The notes beneath the pieces are model-generated. The model was not told the DNA's origin, did no database searches, and saw only the letters and a list, made by a program, of their open reading frames with translations. Positions 35,703-44,488 of a DNA stretch of 64,000 bases are shown piece by piece. Position 1 is the stretch's first letter, and the number at the start of each line of letters is the position of its first letter. This DNA comes from CAVTQZ01 sp963737015 (GTDB lineage Bacteria > Actinomycetota > Acidimicrobiia > Acidimicrobiales > UBA8190): contig CAVTQZ010000001.1 of NCBI GenBank assembly GCA_963737015.1, forward strand, positions 2,604,001-2,668,000. Reading direction: 5' to 3'. The position numbers were made by a program, and so were the translations under genes.

Positions 35703-36536
35703 GTGCCCACAGAGAAACGCGCCAGAAAACGCGCCGGACGTGAAGCAAGGCTTGCCGCGCTCGAGAAGCAGCGTCGCAGACGCGCGAGCATTCGCCGCAC
35801 CATCACGCTCGTCGTCGTCGCCGCCGTAGTCGTCGGCATCTACTTCGGCGTCGCTTCGGGTGGGAAGAAGAAGAAAGCGAGCGCGACCTCGGTCTCGAAC
35901 TCTGACACGCAGGTGCATGTCAACGCCGTCGCAAAAGCGGCCGGGTGCCCCTCGAACCCGAAGACCTCCCTCGCAACGCTCGCCGCACGGAAGGGGCTCA
36001 CCTGGAGTCAGGCGCCGGCGACGACGATCGATGCCTCGAAGACGTACACCGCGACCGTGAAGACCGACATCGGGACCTTCACGATCTCGCTCCTCCCCTC
36101 CGACTCGGTGCCCGCGGTCAACAGCTTCGTCTTCCTCGCTCAGCACACCTTCTTCAATTGTGTGACCTTCCATCGGGTGATCCCCGGATTCGTGGTCCAA
36201 GGTGGTGATCCGACGGGGACGGGAACAGGAGGGCCCGGTTACCAATTCACGGCATCCGGGCCTCCGGCCGCCGCCAACAGCTCACAGCAGTACGCGCTCG
36301 GGGCGGTCGCGATGGCGAATTCGAACAACCCCTCCACGACCACCCCCGACACGAACGGAAGCCAGTTCTTCATCGTCACCGGCGCCCAGGGACAGCAGCT
36401 GCCGCCCGACTACGTCCTGTTCGGTCAGGTTTCCTCGGGAATGAACGTCGTCGACAAGATCAGTGCGGACGGGACGCAGGGCGGCACACCGAAGGTCATC
36501 CACCGTATGTTGAGTGTGACCATCAGCTCGACCTGA
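35703..36536 (+). CDS. Membrane-anchored extracytoplasmic peptidyl-prolyl cis-trans isomerase (cyclophilin type)
   Basis: Cyclophilins catalyse prolyl isomerisation during folding. The 277-aa protein has a strongly basic N-terminus (residues 1-35), one membrane helix (about 36-52) and a linker with KKKK. The cyclophilin domain (about 115-277) shows VNSFVFLAQHTFFNCVTFHRVIPGFVVQGGDPTGTGTGGPGY, SQFFIVTG and LFGQVSSGMNVVD. The orientation suggests the domain faces outside. GTG start at 35703, divergent from lysC by 83 bases. A second cyclophilin follows 10 bases after its stop, so the two are probably co-transcribed and may represent exported and cytoplasmic versions. Confidence 0.92.
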   Translation: MPTEKRARKRAGREARLAALEKQRRRRASIRRTITLVVVAAVVVGIYFGVASGGKKKKASATSVSNSDTQVHVNAVAKAAGCPSNPKTSLATLAARKGLTWSQAPATTIDASKTYTATVKTDIGTFTISLLPSDSVPAVNSFVFLAQHTFFNCVTFHRVIPGFVVQGGDPTGTGTGGPGYQFTASGPPAAANSSQQYALGAVAMANSNNPSTTTPDTNGSQFFIVTGAQGQQLPPDYVLFGQVSSGMNVVDKISADGTQGGTPKVIHRMLSVTISST

Positions 36537-36546
36537 CAGGAGGATC

Positions 36547-37104
36547 ATGAGCATCGTCGAACCCCCCGCGCCGGACGGATCGAGTGAGAAACGCCAGTCC
36601 TTCGAGGCCGAGCCGCCGATGGTGATCGATCCCTCGAAGCGCTACACGGCGAAGATGGTGACGAACATGGGAGACATGACCGTTGCGCTCGATCCGATGA
36701 GCGCACCGCGAACGGTCAACAACTTCGTGTTCCTCGCGCGCTACCACTATTTCGACGGGATCTCGTTCCACCGGATCATCCCGGGATTCGTGCTGCAGGG
36801 TGGCGATCCCACCGGGACCGGCCGCGGCGGCCCCGGTTACAACTTCGCAGACGAGCTGCCACCAGCGGGACGCTACGAGCTCGGGTCGCTGGCGATGGCC
36901 AACGCAGGACCCGATACGAACGGGAGTCAGTTCTTCGTCATCTCCGGTCCCGACGGCGTGCGCCTGCCTCCCAGCTACTCGCTCTTCGGCAAGGTCGTCT
37001 CAGGTCTCGAGACGGTTGCAGCCATAGACGCTGTCGGATCCAAATCCGGCAAGCCCTCGAAGTCCGTGACGATCGAATCCATGACGATCTCGGAGTCCGA
37101 CTGA
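36547..37104 (+). CDS. Cytoplasmic peptidyl-prolyl cis-trans isomerase (cyclophilin type)
   Basis: The 185-aa single-domain cyclophilin has no signal peptide. Seen: RTVNNFVFLARYHYFDGISFHRIIPGFVLQGGDPTGTGRGGPGY, the active-site segment with Arg and Phe, NGSQFFVISGPDG and YSLFGKVVSGLETV. AGGAGG lies close upstream of ATG 36547. It is probably an old duplication of the upstream membrane-anchored gene, though the flanking sequence has diverged. Confidence 0.94.
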   Translation: MSIVEPPAPDGSSEKRQSFEAEPPMVIDPSKRYTAKMVTNMGDMTVALDPMSAPRTVNNFVFLARYHYFDGISFHRIIPGFVLQGGDPTGTGRGGPGYNFADELPPAGRYELGSLAMANAGPDTNGSQFFVISGPDGVRLPPSYSLFGKVVSGLETVAAIDAVGSKSGKPSKSVTIESMTISESD

Positions 37105-37117
37105 CGACGAGGCGGAC

Positions 37118-37794
37118 CTAGTGCGGCAGAGCCTCGAAGCCGGCGGGCTCGCCGCTCACGAAGACCTCGACCTTTCCCGCCCCCGCTTCGCGCCAGGCGC
37201 CGTCCGCGTCGCGGATGAGCGCCGTACGTTCGGGCACTCCGACCACCGGGATCCCCGGTGCCGCGAGCGCTATGGACCTGTGCACCTTTTCGGCGTTCTC
37301 GTGACCGAAATGAGGGATCACGGCGAGCTGTTCGACCATGCCCAGGCCGACCGTGAGCGCCCCTCCCCTGGGGTCGACCATCGGGTCGGTGAGCACCATC
37401 GCGCCCGCTGAAGAGCCCGCCACGACCGCGCCTTCGCGCCACGCTTCGAGGAGCGCTTCCCAGACCGCGGAAGCCTTCAGCACCGAACGCAGGTGCATCG
37501 GCGATCCACCTCCGAGGTAGGTGAACCGGCTCGCGGCACGACCTTCGCATTGTCGGCGTCCTGCGCGTCGGATCGGCCGAGGACCATGAGCCCTCTCACC
37601 GCGCAGCCGAGGCCTTCGAACCAGACACGCGCGGTTTCGACGGCCTTCTCCGGGTGTTCGTATGCAGCCGCGGTCGGAAGTACGAGCACCTCCTTCGTTC
37701 CCGATGCAGCGAGAAGCTCCGAGTCGAAATCGCAACCCGGACGCCACTCGTCTCCACCGACGAGAGCAAGTGTCCCGCTCACGGCTTCGGTCAC
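37118..37794 (-). pseudogene. Peptidase S51 (dipeptidase E / cyanophycinase-like), interrupted by a frameshift
   Basis: S51 serine peptidases cleave Asp-X dipeptides or cyanophycin. The first part in one frame (GTG 37794, VSGTLALVGGDEW through LGRSDAQDADNAKVV) and the second part in another (ASRFTYLGGGSPMHLRSVL, nucleophile motif VVAGSSAGAMVL, GLGMVEQLAVIPHFGHE, VVGVPERTALI) together make one family member of about 225 aa. The frames meet at 37533-37540, where one base seems to be missing in the GTGCCGCGAG run (minus strand). As written, the gene is broken. Convergent with the cyclophilin pair. Confidence 0.8.
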
Positions 37795-37895
37795 GGAACC
37801 CTCGCTGGTTCTCCACGGCGCCGGCTGGCGAGGCGGTCGTGCACGAGCCGACACATTAGGGGCCCTGCCACGAGGTGCTGTCTAGGCTCCATTCC

Positions 37896-38762
37896 ATGTC
37901 GAGCGCAGAGACCTTCGAGGGACGGGTAGCAGTCGTCACCGGAGCGGCTTCGGGTATCGGGCGTGCGATCTCCGTGGCACTCATCAGACGCGGAGCCACC
38001 GTCGTCCTCACCGACGTCGACGAGGCGGGCGCCAAGGTCGCCGCCGAATCCATCGCCGCGGGGCCGCCCGGTCGCGCCTCGTCGGCAGGTCTGGACGTCA
38101 CCGATGCCGACGCGTTCGCAGATCTTGCAAGGCGCGTGAGTGAAGAGCACGGTCACCTCGATCTGTTGTTCAACAACGCAGGTATAGGCGTGAGCGGTGA
38201 CGTCGCCGATCTGCCGCTCCCTTACTGGCAACGCGTCATCGACGTGAACCTGCGCGGAGTGGTGCACGGCGTGCTCGCCGCGTACCCGATCATGATCCGA
38301 CAGGGAAGCGGTCACATCGTCAACACCGCCTCCCTGGCGGGCCTCATCCCGGCGCCGGTCCTGACTCCGTACTCGATGACCAAGCACGCCGTCGTGGGCC
38401 TGAGCACGTCGCTGCGCGCCGAGGCGGCGGCACACGGGGTGAGGGTGAGCGTGGTGTGCCCGGGCGTCATCGACAGCCCCCTCCTCGACAAGCCCAATCC
38501 GCCGGACCTCGAGCCGGTGCCGAGCGCCCCGAACGGACGCGAGTTGCTGTCGCGGACGATTGGAAGGCCCTACTCCCCGAACGCCCTCGCAGAGGATGTG
38601 CTCGAGGGTGTCGCGCGCAACCGGGCGTTCATCGTCGCACCGGCGCACGCCCGTATCCCCTGGCTGATCTACAGGCTCTCGCCCCGTGTCTTCGTCGACC
38701 TGGCGCCTGTCGTGTTGAGGCGCGTCATGGGCCAAGGGGCCGGGTTGGCTACCCGCCGGTAA
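37896..38762 (+). CDS. SDR family NAD(P)-dependent oxidoreductase
   Basis: The 288-aa short-chain dehydrogenase starts MSSAETFEGRVAVVTGAASGIGRAISVAL with the TGxxxGxG cofactor loop. LFNNAGIGVSGDV and VNTASLAG follow, then the catalytic YSMTK (Tyr and Lys) and SVVCPGVIDSPLLD. The Asp after the second strand (VLTDVDEAG) favours NAD(H). The substrate is not evident. It is the first gene of a tight run with the 3-hydroxybutyryl-CoA dehydrogenase (11 bases) and ethylmalonyl-CoA mutase (7 bases) and so may act on a related acyl or alcohol intermediate. Confidence 0.9.
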   Translation: MSSAETFEGRVAVVTGAASGIGRAISVALIRRGATVVLTDVDEAGAKVAAESIAAGPPGRASSAGLDVTDADAFADLARRVSEEHGHLDLLFNNAGIGVSGDVADLPLPYWQRVIDVNLRGVVHGVLAAYPIMIRQGSGHIVNTASLAGLIPAPVLTPYSMTKHAVVGLSTSLRAEAAAHGVRVSVVCPGVIDSPLLDKPNPPDLEPVPSAPNGRELLSRTIGRPYSPNALAEDVLEGVARNRAFIVAPAHARIPWLIYRLSPRVFVDLAPVVLRRVMGQGAGLATRR

Positions 38763-38773
38763 CATAAGCCCCC

Positions 38774-39625
38774 ATGTCGATCAAGCGCGTTGGGATAGTC
38801 GGCTCGGGGATCATGGGTGCTGGGATCGCCGAGACCGCCGCCGTTCACGGGTTCGAGGTGGTACTGAGGTCACGCTCGCAGAGTGGAGCGGACCGGATGC
38901 TCGCCGGGACGGAGAAGTCCCTGGCCAAGCAGGTGGAGAAGGGCAAGCTCTCCGAGTCCGACCGCGACGGCGCCCTGGGACGGCTCTCGGCGGTCTCCGA
39001 CCTCGGCGCGCTCAGCGAATGCGATCTCGTCATCGAATCGGTGGTCGAAGACCTGCCGACGAAGAAGCACCTCTTCTCCGAGCTCGACCGCATCTGTGCC
39101 GAGCACACGATCCTCGCGACCAACACGTCCACACTTCCTGTGGTGGACCTGGCCATGGAGACCGGCCGCCCGGACAAGGTTTGCGGCATCCACTTCTTCA
39201 ACCCTGCGCCTGTCATGTCGCTCGTCGAGATCGTGAAGCCCATCACGGTGTCCGACTCGACGGTGGCGGCAGCGAAGTCTTTCGCTGAGGCCTGCGAGAA
39301 GGAACCCGTCGAAGTGAAGGACCAGGCGGGCTTCATTGTCAACGCCCTGTTGTTCCCGTACCTCAACAACGCGGTACGCCTCCTCGAGAGCGGAGTCGCG
39401 TCGCGCGACGACATCGACACAGCGATGAAAGGCGGCTGCGGGTTCCCGATGGGTCCTTTCGCCCTCTTGGACCTCGTGGGCCTCGACACCAGCCTCGCCA
39501 TCCTCGACGCTCTCTACGAGGAGTTCCGCGACCCCCACTTCGCGGCCGTTCCACTTCTGCGTCGCATGGTGTCGGCGGAGCAACTCGGTAGGAAGTCCGG
39601 AAAGGGTTTCTACGAGTACCGCTGA
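38774..39625 (+). CDS. 3-hydroxybutyryl-CoA dehydrogenase
   Basis: Interconverts acetoacetyl-CoA and 3-hydroxybutyryl-CoA with NAD(P)H. The 283-aa protein has the Rossmann start VGIVGSGIMGAGIAETAA, the catalytic-region TNTSTLPV and GIHFFNPAPVMSLVEIV (His), and the C-domain ending KSGKGFYEYR, all typical of the PaaH/Hbd family. It lies directly before ecm. Together with thiolase at 54.1 kb it supplies the C4 precursor of crotonyl-CoA in the ethylmalonyl-CoA route. The name hbd or paaH could apply; I leave the symbol open. Confidence 0.94.
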   Translation: MSIKRVGIVGSGIMGAGIAETAAVHGFEVVLRSRSQSGADRMLAGTEKSLAKQVEKGKLSESDRDGALGRLSAVSDLGALSECDLVIESVVEDLPTKKHLFSELDRICAEHTILATNTSTLPVVDLAMETGRPDKVCGIHFFNPAPVMSLVEIVKPITVSDSTVAAAKSFAEACEKEPVEVKDQAGFIVNALLFPYLNNAVRLLESGVASRDDIDTAMKGGCGFPMGPFALLDLVGLDTSLAILDALYEEFRDPHFAAVPLLRRMVSAEQLGRKSGKGFYEYR

Positions 39626-39632
39626 GCGCGAT

Positions 39633-41621
39633 ATGGCCGAGGACACACAGAGGCGGGATCCGCCCTGGGTGATGCGTACCTATTCGGGCCACACGTCGGC
39701 CAAGGCGTCCAACGAGCTGTACAGGACGAACCTCGCAAAGGGCCAGACGGGCCTCTCGATCGCGTTCGACCTGCCCACCCAGACCGGCTACGACCCCGAC
39801 ACGCCCGAGGCCGCCGGCGAGGTCGGGAAGGTCGGGGTCCCTGTCGCCCATCTCGGTCACATGGACGAGCTCATGGACCGGATCCCCGTGGGTGAGATGA
39901 ACACCTCGATGACGATCAACGCCACCGCGCCGTGGCTCCTCGGGCTCTACATCGCGCACGCCGAGAACGAGGGGGTCGATCCCTTCGTCCTGCAGGGCAC
40001 TACGCAGAACGACATCGTGAAGGAGTACCTCTCGCGAGGCACCTACATATTCCCGCCCGTTCCCTCGAGGCGTCTCACGGTGGACACGATCGCATACACG
40101 GTCCGAAACGTCCCGAAGTGGAACCCGATCAACGTGTGCAGTTACCACCTCCAAGAAGCGGGGGCCACCCCGGTGCAGGAGCTGGCGTACACGCTCGCGA
40201 CGGCGATCGGCGTGGTCGACGCGGTTCGCGACTCGAAGAAGGTCGACGCCGACGAGATCCCTCAGGTCGTGGGGCGGATCTCGTTCTTCGTGAACTCGGG
40301 CATCCGTTTCGTGGAAGAGATGTGCAAGATGCGCGCGTTCACGAAGATGTGGGACCGCATATGTGCCGAGCGCTACGGCGTCGAGGACCCGAAGCTGCGA
40401 AGGTTCCGTTACGGGGTCCAGGTGAACTCGCTCGGCCTGACAGAGGCACAGCCCGAGAACAACCTCCCCCGCATCGTCCTGGAGGCCCTCGGGGTGACCC
40501 TGTCACGCGACGCACGGGCGAGGGCGATGCAGCTCCCAGCGTGGAACGAGGCGCTGGGTCTCCCCCGGCCCTGGGACCAACAGTGGTCGCTACGTGTGCA
40601 GCAGATCCTCGCCTTCGAGACCGACCTCCTCGAGTACGGCGACATATTCGAAGGTTCGCACGTCATCGGCGAGAAGACGACGCAGCTCGTCGAGGAGGCC
40701 ACCGAGGAACTCGGCGACGTGCTCGCCCTCGGAGGCGCGTTCGAAGCCGTCGACGAGCTGAAGGCACGTCTCGTCCGCAGCCAGTCCGAGCGGGTCCGGC
40801 GCATCGAGACCGGAGAGCTCGAGGTCGTGGGGGTGAACCGCTTCACCGAGACCGCTCCCTCCCCCCTCGTGGAGGGCGATCCAGCCGTTGCGACGGTGCT
40901 GCACGTCGATCCCGACGCCGAGAAGGCGCTCTGCGACGACCTCGCCCAGTGGCGCAGGGGCCGCGACGACGGCGCAGTGAGATCCGCGCTCGACGACCTG
41001 CGGAGGGCGGCCGAGGACGAGAGCTCGAACATCATGCCGGGGACCATCGCGTTGGCGAAGGCCGGCGGCACGACCGGCGAGTGGGCCGGAGTGCTACGCG
41101 AGGTGTTCGGCGAGTACCGCGCGCCCACGGGGGTCTCCGGGGGCGTGGGGCATCGTGGACAGGAGATGGAGGCGGAGTTGAAGCGCTCGCGCGCGCTCGC
41201 AGAGCGCGGCGGGCCTCCGAGGCTTCTCGTGGGCAAGCCCGGCCTGGACGGTCACTCGAATGGCGCCGAGCAGATCGCGGTCGCGGCGAGAGACGCCGGG
41301 TTCGAGGTCGTGTATCAGGGGATCAGGCTGACCCCGGCACAGATCGCCGCGGCGGCGCGTGACGAGGACGTCGACGTCGTGGGTCTTTCGATACTGTCGG
41401 GCAGCCACCTCGAGCTCGTCCCCGAAGTCCTCGACCGCCTGCACGCCGAAGGTGTGGACGCCCCGGTCGTCGTCGGCGGGATCATCCCGCCGCAAGATGC
41501 CAAGGCTCTTCGCGAAAAAGGCGTTGCTGCGGTCTACACACCGAAGGACTTCGAGGTGGCCAAGATCGTCTCCGACCTCTTGTCGTTGGTGGAGCAGCAC
41601 CGCGACAAGGCACCGGCCTAG
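39633..41621 (+). CDS. ecm: Ethylmalonyl-CoA mutase (MeaA type, B12-dependent)
   Basis: Rearranges (2R)-ethylmalonyl-CoA to methylsuccinyl-CoA. The 662-aa single chain has the mutase barrel with TYSGHTSAKASNELYRTNLAKG and DLPTQTGYDPDTPEAAGEVG, features of MeaA/Ecm rather than of methylmalonyl-CoA mutase (which has RQYAGF and HRGYDSD). NTSMTINATAPW and RYGVQVNSLGLTEAQPENN also fit. The C-terminal B12 domain has GLDGHSNGAEQIA with the cobalt-ligand histidine at 541. It ends KAPA and a stop inside an 8-bp tandem repeat. Third gene of SDR-HBD-ecm. No separate small subunit is required for this type. Confidence 0.93.
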   Translation: MAEDTQRRDPPWVMRTYSGHTSAKASNELYRTNLAKGQTGLSIAFDLPTQTGYDPDTPEAAGEVGKVGVPVAHLGHMDELMDRIPVGEMNTSMTINATAPWLLGLYIAHAENEGVDPFVLQGTTQNDIVKEYLSRGTYIFPPVPSRRLTVDTIAYTVRNVPKWNPINVCSYHLQEAGATPVQELAYTLATAIGVVDAVRDSKKVDADEIPQVVGRISFFVNSGIRFVEEMCKMRAFTKMWDRICAERYGVEDPKLRRFRYGVQVNSLGLTEAQPENNLPRIVLEALGVTLSRDARARAMQLPAWNEALGLPRPWDQQWSLRVQQILAFETDLLEYGDIFEGSHVIGEKTTQLVEEATEELGDVLALGGAFEAVDELKARLVRSQSERVRRIETGELEVVGVNRFTETAPSPLVEGDPAVATVLHVDPDAEKALCDDLAQWRRGRDDGAVRSALDDLRRAAEDESSNIMPGTIALAKAGGTTGEWAGVLREVFGEYRAPTGVSGGVGHRGQEMEAELKRSRALAERGGPPRLLVGKPGLDGHSNGAEQIAVAARDAGFEVVYQGIRLTPAQIAAAARDEDVDVVGLSILSGSHLELVPEVLDRLHAEGVDAPVVVGGIIPPQDAKALREKGVAAVYTPKDFEVAKIVSDLLSLVEQHRDKAPA

Positions 41622-41637
41622 CGGCCTAGCGGCCTAG
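41614..41637. repeat. Triple 8-bp tandem repeat across the ecm stop
   Basis: CGGCCTAG is repeated three times head to tail (41614-41621, 41622-41629, 41630-41637). The first copy contains the ecm TAG stop, and each CTAG also reads TAG on the opposite strand. It lies in the convergent gap before accE. Confidence 0.9.
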
Positions 41638-41668
41638 AGGCAGGAGCCGGGGCCGGGACCCTTCGCCC

Positions 41669-41899
41669 TCAGCCTTTGGCCCACGGCCGGTCGCGTCGGA
41701 GCGGTGCCGGCCTCGCCCACCAACGTCCCGAGAACCGCCACACCGACACCCGGTCGCGAGCGTCGGAGCTCTGCGGAGCCGGACGGGGCCAGGCCTCCTC
41801 GACCGCAGCCACGATGGCGGCGAGCACTTCGGGAGCCGGCTCGGGTCTGACCGAGACGACCTGTGGCGATCCGGTCCTGGCGGTGTGAGACCCGTTCAC
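41669..41899 (-). CDS. Acyl-CoA carboxylase epsilon subunit
   Basis: A small subunit found in actinobacterial acyl-CoA carboxylases that stabilises the alpha-beta complex. The 76-aa product has the typical start with VRPEPAPEVLAAIVAAVEEA and the Trp/Arg-rich C-terminus VWRFSGRWWARPAPLRRDRPW. Its GTG start overlaps the stop of the beta subunit gene by 4 bases (GTGA), indicating translational coupling. Short length and weak conservation make homology by sequence alone modest, but the context is decisive. Confidence 0.85.
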   Translation of the reverse strand: MNGSHTARTGSPQVVSVRPEPAPEVLAAIVAAVEEAWPRPAPQSSDARDRVSVWRFSGRWWARPAPLRRDRPWAKG

Positions 41900-43440
41900 A
41901 ACGGGACGTTGCCGTGCTTGCGCCGAGGGAGCTCCTCGCGCTTGGACGACAAGAGCCGGAGGCTGCGCACGAGCACGCGGCGCGTCTCTGCGGGGTCGAT
42001 GACGTCGTCGACATACCCGCGCTCGGCCGCCACGTAGGGGTTCGCGTAACGCTCGGTGTACTCCTCCACGAGCTCGGCCCTTCGCGCGACCGGATCGGAC
42101 GCCTCCTGCAGCTCACGCCGGTAGACGATCTCCACCGCTCCCTGGGGGCCCATGACCGCGAGCTCGGCCGACGGCCACGCGAAAGCCAGGTCCGCGCCGA
42201 TGGACTTCGAGTTCATGACGACGTACGCGCCGCCGTACGCCTTTCGCGTGATCACCTGGATCCGAGGAACCGTCGATTCGCAGTAGGCGTAGAGCAACTT
42301 GGCCCCGTGGCGGATGATCCCCCCGTATTCCTGATCGATCCCCGGCATGAAGCCAGGGACGTCCACGAAGGTGACGAGCGGAATGTTGAAGGCGTCGCAG
42401 GTGCGGACGAAACGCGCCGCCTTCTCCGAGGAGTCGATGTCCAGAACGCCCGCGAGGACAGCGGGTTGGTTGCCGACGATCCCCACCACACGCCCGTCGA
42501 TCCTTGCGAAGCCACAGGTGATGCTCATGGCCCAGTGTGGATGCACCTCGAAGTAGTCGCCCTCGTCGACGACGGAGGTGATCACCTGCTTCATGTCGTA
42601 GGGCTGGTTCGGTGACGAGGGCATGAGGTCGACGAGCTCGGGAGTGCCCCTGTCGGGATCGTCGTCCGTCTCGACGACGGGTGGCTCTTCGAGATTGTTC
42701 GAAGGGAGGAAGGAAAGGAGGTACCTGACCTCGTCGAGGCACGTGCGTTCGTCGGGCGCGACGAACGTGGCGACTCCGGACTTCGTGGCGTGGCTCATCG
42801 CACCGCCGAGCTCTTCGAGCGTCACGTCCTCTCCGGTAACCGTCTTCACCACGTCGGGACCGGTGATGAACATGTGGCTCGTGCCGTTCACCATGAACAC
42901 GAAGTCGGTGATCGCCGGCGAGTAGACGGCTCCACCGGCGCAGGGGCCCATGATCACGCTCACCTGCGGTATCACGCCAGAGGCCTCGACGTTTCTGTGG
43001 AAGATCCCGCCGTAGGAATGGAGCGAGACGACACCTTCTTGGATGCGCGCCCCCGCCCCGTCGTTCAACCCGATCATCGGGACACCGATGGAGGCCGACA
43101 GGTCCATGATCTTGTGGATCTTCTCTGCGAAGACCTCGCCGAGCGCTCCTCCGAAGACCGTGAAGTCCTGACTGAAGACGCATACCCTGCGGCCGTTTAT
43201 CGTGCCGTGGCCGGTTATCACCCCGTCGGTGTAGGGGCGCTTCTCCTCGAGCCCCATGCCGTGGGCCCGGTGCCGGGCGAGCATGTCGAGCTCGCAGAAG
43301 GAGCCCTCGTCCAACAGGTGGTCGATGCGCTCCCGGGCGGTCATCTTGCCCTTGGCGTGCTGGCGCTCCACCGCGTGGGGCGACCCAGCATGCAGGGCCT
43401 CGTCCTTGCGGGCTTTGAGCTCCGCCAGACGCTGCGACAT
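41896..43440 (-). CDS. Acyl-CoA (probably propionyl-CoA) carboxylase beta subunit
   Basis: The carboxyltransferase half of a biotin-dependent carboxylase: it moves carboxyl from biotin to acetyl- or propionyl-CoA. The 514-aa protein has KMTARERIDHLLDEGSFCELD, the acyl-CoA site GLNDGAGARIQEGV, MGPCAGGAVYSPA and the biotin-site GGIIRHGAKLLYAYCESTVP with RKAYGGAYVVMNSK. Asp in FVDVPGFMPGIDQE fits PccB-type specificity (inference). ATG 43440 has GGAG six bases upstream; ATG 43452 is an alternative. No alpha (biotin carboxylase) gene is in the window. Makes methylmalonyl-CoA if propionyl-CoA is used. Confidence 0.94.
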   Translation of the reverse strand: MSQRLAELKARKDEALHAGSPHAVERQHAKGKMTARERIDHLLDEGSFCELDMLARHRAHGMGLEEKRPYTDGVITGHGTINGRRVCVFSQDFTVFGGALGEVFAEKIHKIMDLSASIGVPMIGLNDGAGARIQEGVVSLHSYGGIFHRNVEASGVIPQVSVIMGPCAGGAVYSPAITDFVFMVNGTSHMFITGPDVVKTVTGEDVTLEELGGAMSHATKSGVATFVAPDERTCLDEVRYLLSFLPSNNLEEPPVVETDDDPDRGTPELVDLMPSSPNQPYDMKQVITSVVDEGDYFEVHPHWAMSITCGFARIDGRVVGIVGNQPAVLAGVLDIDSSEKAARFVRTCDAFNIPLVTFVDVPGFMPGIDQEYGGIIRHGAKLLYAYCESTVPRIQVITRKAYGGAYVVMNSKSIGADLAFAWPSAELAVMGPQGAVEIVYRRELQEASDPVARRAELVEEYTERYANPYVAAERGYVDDVIDPAETRRVLVRSLRLLSSKREELPRRKHGNVPL

Positions 43441-43717
43441 CGGGTGCTCCATGCACTGCAGGCTAACCGAGCGCCTCCCACCTCCCCGGAGTGACCCGAC
43501 GGTAAATACCCTGATCCCGCCCGGTGCGAGGATGTTCACGTTCTGTGGAACGCGTTCTCGTTTTTGGGTGCCGTTGCGCAAGAGAAAGGATAAGGTGGCG
43601 TTTCTCCCAGCACGGGGGTGGTACGCGTCGAGCGGGGGCTGGAGTCGGCATCAGAAGCCCAGAACTACCGGGGCCCTAGCGCCCGGCGGCGCGCCAAGTG
43701 GGGGAGGGCTTAGGAGC

Positions 43718-44488
43718 GTGTCGCGACTCGAGGTGGCCGGCGTGGAGATCCGCTTCGGCGGAGTTGCGGCCCTTCGCGGCGTCGACCTGACCGTGGACGG
43801 CGGTGGCGTCACCGGACTCATCGGGCCGAACGGCGCCGGCAAGACCACCCTCTTCAACGTCATCACCGGTCTGGCCAAGGCCAACAGCGGCAAGGTCACC
43901 CTCGACGGCAAGTCGATCGGTCACCTCCCGCCCCACCGCCGTGCGCGTCTCGGCATCGCGCGGACCTTCCAGCGCCTCGAGATCTTCGGATCGCTCACGG
44001 TCCGGGAGAACATCTTGGTCGCCGCTGAGATAAGGCGCCGCTGGTCCCATGACCGCTCGAGCCCGCGGCAGCTCGCGCAGGAGGTGCTCGACGAGGTCGG
44101 CTTGCGCCACATCGCAGACGTCCGTTGCGACACCCTGCCCACGGGCATGGCGCGCCTCGTGGAGGTGGGACGCTCCCTCGCGACGAAACCGGCCGTCCTT
44201 CTTCTCGACGAGCCTTCGTCGGGCCTCGACGAGCACGAGACCGACGAGCTCGGCGACCTCCTCGAGCGGGTGGCCGCAAAGGGTGTGGGAGTCCTTCTCG
44301 TCGAGCACGACGTCGAGCTCGTCATGTCGGTCTGCAGGCTCATTCACGTCCTCGACTTCGGGCGCATCCTCGCCGTCGGAACTCCGGCGGAGGTCCAGTC
44401 GAACCCCGAGGTGCGCGCCGCCTACCTCGGCACCGAGGAGCCCGGCACAGACACACGCTCCACGGAGGTCGTCGATGCCCTCACCTGA
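43718..44488 (+). CDS. livG: Branched-chain amino acid-type ABC transporter ATP-binding protein (LivG-like)
   Basis: One of two ATPases of a HAAT-type importer. From GTG 43718 the protein is 256 aa. Walker A GPNGAGKTT, Q-loop FQRLEIFGSLTVRENI, Walker B VLLLDEPSSGLDE and the H-loop EHDVELVM are present. The ABC signature is degenerate: LPTGMARLVEVGRSLATKP rather than LSGGQ. An upstream GGGGGAGG (43700-43707) and AGGAG just before the GTG support the start. It begins a seven-gene run (to 52176); the 277-base gap to the divergent carboxylase beta gene must hold both promoters. Confidence 0.9.
   Translation: MSRLEVAGVEIRFGGVAALRGVDLTVDGGGVTGLIGPNGAGKTTLFNVITGLAKANSGKVTLDGKSIGHLPPHRRARLGIARTFQRLEIFGSLTVRENILVAAEIRRRWSHDRSSPRQLAQEVLDEVGLRHIADVRCDTLPTGMARLVEVGRSLATKPAVLLLDEPSSGLDEHETDELGDLLERVAAKGVGVLLVEHDVELVMSVCRLIHVLDFGRILAVGTPAEVQSNPEVRAAYLGTEEPGTDTRSTEVVDALT

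Noticed and set aside
35703..37104. Two adjacent cyclophilins as an assembly duplication
   Set aside because: They differ throughout, and one has a membrane anchor; they are paralogues.
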